10,160 bases of DNA from CBDDRG01 sp965232975 (GTDB lineage: Bacteria > Pseudomonadota > Gammaproteobacteria > Pseudomonadales > Porticoccaceae), in contig CBDDRG010000314.1 of assembly GCA_965232975.1 (NCBI GenBank), forward strand, positions 1 to 10,160, given 5' to 3'. Each line of letters starts with the position of its first letter. Position 1 is the stretch's first letter. Below, piece after piece: positions 6,701 through 10,160 of the stretch. The position numbers were made by a program, and so were the translations under genes. Under the pieces are notes generated by a model that saw nothing but the letters and a program-made list of their open reading frames with translations, was not told where the DNA came from and did no database searches.

Positions 6701-7555
6701 AACGCCGGATTGCCTGCGGAACTGGAACCGATATTTACCCAACTGTGCGATACCAGTGCGGCGCAATTCCGCCATGGTCGCGTGTTGCTGGCTGCGCACC
6801 TGATTGCCCTGTTTCGCATCGACCGGACGTGGACGGAGGCCCAGTTGCTGCCGCGGTTCGACTGGACGAGCGATGCCGGTGAGGCGGGGACGGTCTGGGA
6901 GGGTTTCCTATGGTCGCCACGCATTTATCATCCGCTGCTGATGGCGTTCAAAGCACAGTTTCTGGACACGGCCCACCACTACGCAGATTTGGGTGAGCAC
7001 GCGCAGCAGTTCGCGACGTTTTTGACCTATGCGGCGCTCGATCCGGCAGAAAACTATACCGCGCAAGATTTCATGGCCGCTTTTGGCACCTTGCCTCAGC
7101 AGGGTTTGGATGAATCGGCGCACGCGCTCGTCCAGGCGCTGGACGGGGCCGGTGAGCAGCGAGAGGAGTACTGGGCGAATCGCATTCGGCCGTTCTGGCA
7201 GGCCATTTGGCCGAAATCCCGCCAAATGGCTTCGAAAAGCATTGCGGAAAGCCTCGCCCGCCTCAGCATAGCCGCGCGTGGCCAGTTTCCCGTTGCCCTG
7301 TCTCTGATTGAGAATTGGCTGCAACCGCTGGAGTATCCAGATTTCGTCGTCGACGCGCTGCTTGAAGCGGATTTGCCGACGCGATTCCCCAAGGAGGCGT
7401 TGGGTCTATTGTGTGCAGTAATCGGCGAGCAGTCGTCGCCGCCTGGGGGGAAATTGAGGCAATGTCTCACCGCGATTTCGGAGGCGGAGGCCGCATTGCT
7501 GCAAGATCATCGCTACACACGACTGATGGAGTACTGCCGGCGGCATGGCCGCTGA
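3737..7555 (+). CDS. large SIR2-domain protein, candidate single-gene antiphage defence NADase
   Basis: The 1272-residue product has an N-terminal SIR2 domain (SIR2_2 type, about residues 5-285 from ATG 3737). It shows the Rossmann motif FFCGAGIS (residues 25-32), TTNFD (128-132) with the Asn expected in NAD hydrolysis, VYLHG (166-170) with the expected catalytic His169, a LTSGDF segment, and VGYSISDP (217-224). Residues from about 300 to the end are predicted mostly helical and rich in Trp, Leu and Arg, with no other enzyme motif I can recognise. The C-terminal 200 residues (from about YWANRIRPFWQAIWPKS) resemble the DUF4020-type tail of large SIR2 proteins, from memory only. Defence sirtuins of this build deplete cellular NAD+ when the C-terminal region senses a phage component; this role is inferred. 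ATG 3737 is preferred over TTG 3716, though neither has a clear Shine-Dalgarno sequence. The IS256 end lies 29 bp upstream. The frame is intact. Confidence 0.9.
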   Translation: MQFIASGPDIPDALLQAHEDGRVVFFCGAGISYPAGLPGFEGLVDAIYRRVGTKPSDSDIELSAYKRKQFDTTLGLLEQRLPGQGQLAVRQALAEALRPKLRRKGATDTHAALLQLARDREGDLRLVTTNFDRIFAKLTARSRPAVPAYPAPLLPIPKNSRWNGLVYLHGLLPEQSDASTLDRLVLTSGDFGCAYLTERWAARFVSELFRNYVVCFVGYSISDPVLRYMMDALAADRMLGEVTPQAYALGDCVPGQDRDKTIEWKAKGVVPILYEVPAGTKDHSALHRTLATWADTYRDGILGKERIVVGHALAHPSASTRQDDFVGRMLWALSDKSGLPAKSFADFDPVPPLDWLDVFAQARYGHGDLARFGVPPDAVVEEKLRFSLIRRPAPYARAPWMTLASGGAAGSTLDGVMFNLARWLARHLDDPKLILWLAQGGGQLHDDMARLIGARLDTFARLKREGDTDELARIRAQAPNAIPRPSLRALWRLLLSGRVKSPGHAPNLYAWNDRLKRDGLTATLRLHLREILAPKVTLKKPFRWRGDDTETATPVRLQHLVDWDLVLAADHALSFFRRLADAQHWRDALPALLDDFQQLLRDALDLRHELGDADDQSDRSHWCLPSISPHRQNRGFRDWVALIELLREAWLVVREIDAPRASKIAQGWFAMPYPVFKRLALFAASQDDCIAPDQWVDWLEASAASWLWSDHTRRETLRLLVLQGADLTPRARSRLEATILVGPPRTLYRDDLEPELFRSRVDSQVWLHLAKLKSSGAELGLAATERLVALSVTHPEWRLAKNERDEFSSWGSGTGDPDFEDSRDIDFAPRKRKELVVWLKRPPLAHRPFYEDTWLDTCRKHLLNTGYALCDLAKEERWPTERWGEALQAWSEKGRVRRSWHLFAPLIQTMPDNVLTDIAHSATWWLESVSKSLAHHEDIFLTLCQRILALPHQDEGDNDKPVSRAINHPVGRVTQSLLNCWLNGKPDDNAGLPAELEPIFTQLCDTSAAQFRHGRVLLAAHLIALFRIDRTWTEAQLLPRFDWTSDAGEAGTVWEGFLWSPRIYHPLLMAFKAQFLDTAHHYADLGEHAQQFATFLTYAALDPAENYTAQDFMAAFGTLPQQGLDESAHALVQALDGAGEQREEYWANRIRPFWQAIWPKSRQMASKSIAESLARLSIAARGQFPVALSLIENWLQPLEYPDFVVDALLEADLPTRFPKEALGLLCAVIGEQSSPPGGKLRQCLTAISEAEAALLQDHRYTRLMEYCRRHGR

Positions 7556-7564
7556 TGAGTTAAA

Positions 7565-7596
7565 TGCCACCGCCCGGGTGCAAACGGACGGTGGCA
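7565..7596. terminator. inverted repeat between convergent genes
   Basis: TGCCACCG (7565-7572) and CGGTGGCA (7589-7596) form a perfect 8-bp GC-rich stem with a 16-nt loop. It lies 9 bp after the SIR2 stop and 28 bp beyond the stop of the convergent antiporter gene. It could serve as a two-way terminator, but there is no T-tract. Confidence 0.4.
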
Positions 7597-7624
7597 CGAT
7601 GCAGTCCAAAATGCACATGTTCAA

Positions 7625-9418
7625 TCACTCCCGCCCCGCCGTCTCCGGCTCCGCATCCGCCGCAAACAGTTGTTCCAGCTCTTTCATCGCGAGTTCGTTG
7701 GTCTGGATCAGCTGCTGTTCGTCGTCGCGCACCTGGCGTTGCAGTTGCAGCGTCTGGCAGTCGTGCTCTTCAAAGCGGCGCACGCTGTCGGCGGCGATCG
7801 CGCGGCTGAGGCCCAGTTCCTCCAGCGCGCGGCGGGCGAGGTCGAGGCTCGACAGATAGGTTTCGCGCACGACGCGGTGGGCACCGATGTCCATCAGGTG
7901 CAGCGCGTGCTGGCGGTTGCGCGCCCGCGCCAGGATGCGTAGGTGCGGGAAGTGTTTGCGCACCATCTCGGCGGTGCGCACCGAGGCCTCGATATCGTCG
8001 ATGGCGAGCACGAACACGCGGGCGTCGGCGGCGCCCGCCGCCTGCAGCAGGTCGAGCCGCGACGCATCGCCGTAGTACACCTCGCTGCCGAAGCGGCGCA
8101 CGAAATCGACCTGCTCGACGCTGGCGTCGAGCGCCGTGAACGGAATCCGGCGCGCGCGCAATACCCGCGCGATGATCTGCCCAAAGCGCCCGAAGCCGGC
8201 GATGATGACGCGCCCGTGCTGGGGTTCGAGCTCGTCGAAAGGCCGCACCGGCGCCTGGTTCAGGCGCGGTTCGAGCACGCGGGTCTGGAGCAGCATCAAG
8301 AGTGGTGTCAGCAGCATCGTCAGCGTGATAACGATGACCAGCGTGGCGGCGAGCTCGGCCGACACCACCGCCGCCGTGGCCGCGAGCGCGAGTAGCACAA
8401 AACCGAATTCCCCCGCCTGCGGCAGCGCGAAGGCGAGGCCGCGCGCGGCTTCGCCGCTGCGATGGGCGGCGTAACCGACCAGCCACAGCAGGCAGAACTT
8501 GACCGCGAGCACGCCCGCCACCAGCGCGACAATGCGGCCGGGGTTGGCGAGCAGCAGGCCCAAGTCCACCGTCATGCCGACCGACATGAAGAACAGGCCG
8601 AGCAGCAGGCCCTTGAAGGGCTCGATATCGGCTTCGAGTTCGTGGCGGTATTCGCTGTCGGCGAGCAGCACGCCGGCGACGAAGGCACCGAGCGCCATCG
8701 ACAGGCCGAGCGCGGCGAAGATCAGTGCGGTGCCAATGACGACCAGCAGCGCCGCCGCGGTGAAGGCCTCGCGCACTTTCGTGTTCGCGACCGCGTGCAG
8801 CGCGGGCCGTAGCAGATAGCGGCCGCCGACCACGACGGCCACCACGACGGCGACGACCTTGAGCGTCGCCAGCACCGCTTGGCCGACATCGCGTTCAGCC
8901 GCCTGCGCGCCCAAAAGCGGCAGCAGCGCCAGTACCGGCATTACCGCCAGATCCTGAAACAGCAGGATGCCGAACGCGGAGCGCCCGGCCTGCGTGGTCA
9001 GCTGGCCGCGCTCGGCGAGCAGTTGCAGCGCCAGCGGCGTGGACGACAGCGACAGCGCAAAGCCGACGATCAGCGCACTGCCGAGCGGCAGGCCGCACAG
9101 CAGCCCGAGGCCGGCGAACGCGGCCGTGGTCAATGCCATCTGCGCGGCGCCGAGGCCGAACACCGCGCGGCGCATCACGCGCAACCGCGAGGGTTGCAGT
9201 TCCAGCCCGATGACGAACAGCAGCAGCACCACGCCGAGCTCGCCAATGTGCATGACGCCGCTGGCGTCGGCGTCGCCGATGAGGTTGAACCCCGAGGGGC
9301 CGATGGCGATGCCGGCGGTCAGGTAGCCGAGGATTGCGCTCAGTTGCAGCTTGCGGAACAGCGGCACCGCAATGACGCTGGCGCCGAGGAAGATGGCGAC
9401 CTGTGCCAGCGGGCTCAT
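7625..9418 (-). CDS. kefC: KefB/KefC-like monovalent cation:proton antiporter (CPA2) with RCK domain
   Basis: A 597-residue inner-membrane protein. Residues 1-380 form the Na+/H+ exchanger domain with about 12-13 membrane segments, including GYLTAGIAIGPSGF (31-44), LLFVIGLELQPSRLR (66-80), LSLSSTPLALQLL (122-134) and FQDLAVMP (154-161) with the transport Asp156. The loop HELEADIEPFKG (259-270) matches the regulatory loop of KefC. Residues 402-520 form an RCK/TrkA_N Rossmann domain: VIIAGFGRFGQ (404-414), nucleotide-binding Asp431, YYGDASRLDLL (448-458), RARNRQHA (498-505). The tail of about 60 residues is Gln/Glu-rich and likely helical. Kef systems export K+ with proton entry when glutathione adducts signal electrophile stress. 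No KefF/KefG partner gene is nearby, so regulation may differ, and KefB versus KefC cannot be separated by reading. It follows the amidohydrolase gene by 63 bp on the same strand, so they may be co-transcribed. Confidence 0.93.
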   Translation of the reverse strand: MSPLAQVAIFLGASVIAVPLFRKLQLSAILGYLTAGIAIGPSGFNLIGDADASGVMHIGELGVVLLLFVIGLELQPSRLRVMRRAVFGLGAAQMALTTAAFAGLGLLCGLPLGSALIVGFALSLSSTPLALQLLAERGQLTTQAGRSAFGILLFQDLAVMPVLALLPLLGAQAAERDVGQAVLATLKVVAVVVAVVVGGRYLLRPALHAVANTKVREAFTAAALLVVIGTALIFAALGLSMALGAFVAGVLLADSEYRHELEADIEPFKGLLLGLFFMSVGMTVDLGLLLANPGRIVALVAGVLAVKFCLLWLVGYAAHRSGEAARGLAFALPQAGEFGFVLLALAATAAVVSAELAATLVIVITLTMLLTPLLMLLQTRVLEPRLNQAPVRPFDELEPQHGRVIIAGFGRFGQIIARVLRARRIPFTALDASVEQVDFVRRFGSEVYYGDASRLDLLQAAGAADARVFVLAIDDIEASVRTAEMVRKHFPHLRILARARNRQHALHLMDIGAHRVVRETYLSSLDLARRALEELGLSRAIAADSVRRFEEHDCQTLQLQRQVRDDEQQLIQTNELAMKELEQLFAADAEPETAGRE

Positions 9419-9481
9419 CGGCCGGTCAAATATCCGCGTCGATGTTGACCAGGGAATGCCGACCAGCCCGCCGGGCGCGGT

Positions 9482-10160
9482 TCATGCGGCGGCTTGTTTG
9501 GTGCCGAAGCGCAGGTTGTAGAGCGCGGCGACGTTGTCGTGCAGCAGCATGTCCTGCTGCGCCTGGGGCAGCGGCGCCACGTACTTTTGCAGCAGTTCCT
9601 GCGACCAGGGCCAGGTGGAGTCGCTGTGGGGAAAGTCGTTGGCCCACATGATGCGGCGCGGGTTCATCGACTCCAGCATGGTGAAGGCGACGATGTCGTC
9701 CTGGAAGGTGACATAGATGTTCTCGCGGAAATACTCGCTCGGCATCTTGTCCAGTTCGGCGCCGCGCAGGCGGAAGCGGTGGCGGTTGTAGGTGTGATCC
9801 ATGCGGTACATGAAATGCGGCACCCAGCCGGCGTCGGCCTCGACGCAGACGATCTTCAGGCGCGGGTTGCGCATGAACACGCCCGAGTTCACGAACATGC
9901 TCATGATGTCCTGGTTGGCGCGGATGATGGCGTAGCCGGAGTTGATGCTGGTGCCGCGGAACTGCATCGTCTTCATTTCGCCGGAGGTCAGGATGTGGAA
10001 GCTGAGCGGCAGCTCCAGGTCGATGGCGGCCTGCCAGAAGGCGTCGAACATGGGGTGGTCGTAATCGGCGTCGGCGATCGCCGGCCGGCCCGGCAGCATG
10101 GCGCCGCGCAGGCCGAGGCGCTTGATGGTGCGGAGCTCTTCAAAACCCTGGTCGATGCTG
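9482..10160 (-). CDS. Amidohydro_2 family metal-dependent hydrolase, C-terminal part (5' end outside window)
   Basis: The frame is open from the right edge to TGA at 9482-9484, about 225 residues. It begins SIDQGFEELRTIKRLGLRGA and continues MLPGRPAIADADYDHPMFDA. It matches the C-terminal half of the ACMSD-like TIM-barrel hydrolases: LSFHILTSG with a predicted metal His, VCVEADAGWVPHFMYRMD, then MWANDFPHSDSTWPWSQ with the catalytic/metal Asp, and a closing LLHDNVAALYNL. Such enzymes decarboxylate or hydrolyse ring-derived acids and related compounds; the substrate cannot be told from the sequence. There is no signal peptide in the visible part, and it is presumably cytoplasmic. An internal ATG at 10097-10099 is not the start, because family sequence continues upstream of it. 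A partial copy of the adjoining N-terminal region lies at 3019-3231. It may form an operon with the downstream antiporter. Confidence 0.92.
   Translation of the reverse strand, partial: SIDQGFEELRTIKRLGLRGAMLPGRPAIADADYDHPMFDAFWQAAIDLELPLSFHILTSGEMKTMQFRGTSINSGYAIIRANQDIMSMFVNSGVFMRNPRLKIVCVEADAGWVPHFMYRMDHTYNRHRFRLRGAELDKMPSEYFRENIYVTFQDDIVAFTMLESMNPRRIMWANDFPHSDSTWPWSQELLQKYVAPLPQAQQDMLLHDNVAALYNLRFGTKQAAA
10072..10160 (+). repeat. direct repeat copy 2 (matches 3019-3107), continuing past the edge
   Basis: This is the part of the hydrolase gene that is duplicated at 3019-3107 with 86 of 89 bases identical. Homology starts sharply at CGGCGATCGCC; bases before 10072 do not match those before 3019. 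The right limit lies outside the window. Confidence 0.93.

Noticed and set aside
8136..9448. Several long plus-strand open frames opposite the antiporter gene
   Set aside because: They are Gln/Arg/Glu-rich antisense shadows of a well-defined membrane protein with full family motifs on the other strand.

Overview
The window looks like accessory or patchwork chromosome from a GC-rich Proteobacterium, probably gamma or beta. The evidence is strong G/C third-position bias in the long genes, a REP-associated tyrosine transposase (RAYT) remnant, IS256-family debris, a Kef-type antiporter and an Amidohydro_2 hydrolase. The exact taxon cannot be fixed from the sequence, and the superoxide dismutase resembles the actinobacterial subgroup.

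Left part (1-1860): the edge of a possible small gene on the minus strand, then a short AT-richer gene for a small exported protein. Next comes a decayed RAYT gene bracketed by a 19-bp inverted repeat, with a 17-bp tandem duplication outside it. A 270-bp non-coding element follows, with TAACAGG..GTTGAAAAAGG ends and several internal hairpins; it looks like a MITE or structured intergenic repeat. Next part (1873-2829): two intact minus-strand genes, an Fe/Mn superoxide dismutase and a 60-residue PLDc_N-type membrane protein.

Junction zone (2830-3715): several fragments are stitched together. A piece of an amidohydrolase gene (minus strand) nearly duplicates sequence at the right edge of the window. 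It is followed by a 10-bp tandem repeat carrying a scrap of the RAYT terminal repeat, a perfect 28-bp snap-back inverted repeat, and the 3' end of a frameshifted IS256-family transposase with its right terminal repeat.

The main gene starts 29 bp after that IS end. It encodes a 1272-residue protein with an N-terminal SIR2 domain (GAGIS, TTNFD, LHG and GYSISDP motifs) and a helical C-terminal region of about 950 residues. This architecture is typical of defence-associated sirtuins, which deplete NAD+ on phage infection. It stands alone, and the IS remnant has replaced whatever lay upstream.

Right part (7565-10160): a hairpin lies between the convergent genes, then a KefB/KefC-like K+/H+ antiporter with a C-terminal RCK domain. 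Upstream of it on the same strand is the C-terminal part of an Amidohydro_2 metal-dependent hydrolase that runs off the window. The 86/89-identical direct repeats at 3019 and 10072 bracket a 7.05-kb segment holding the IS256 remnant, the SIR2 gene, the antiporter and most of the visible hydrolase. This is consistent with a duplication or rearrangement that brought in or trapped the SIR2 gene.
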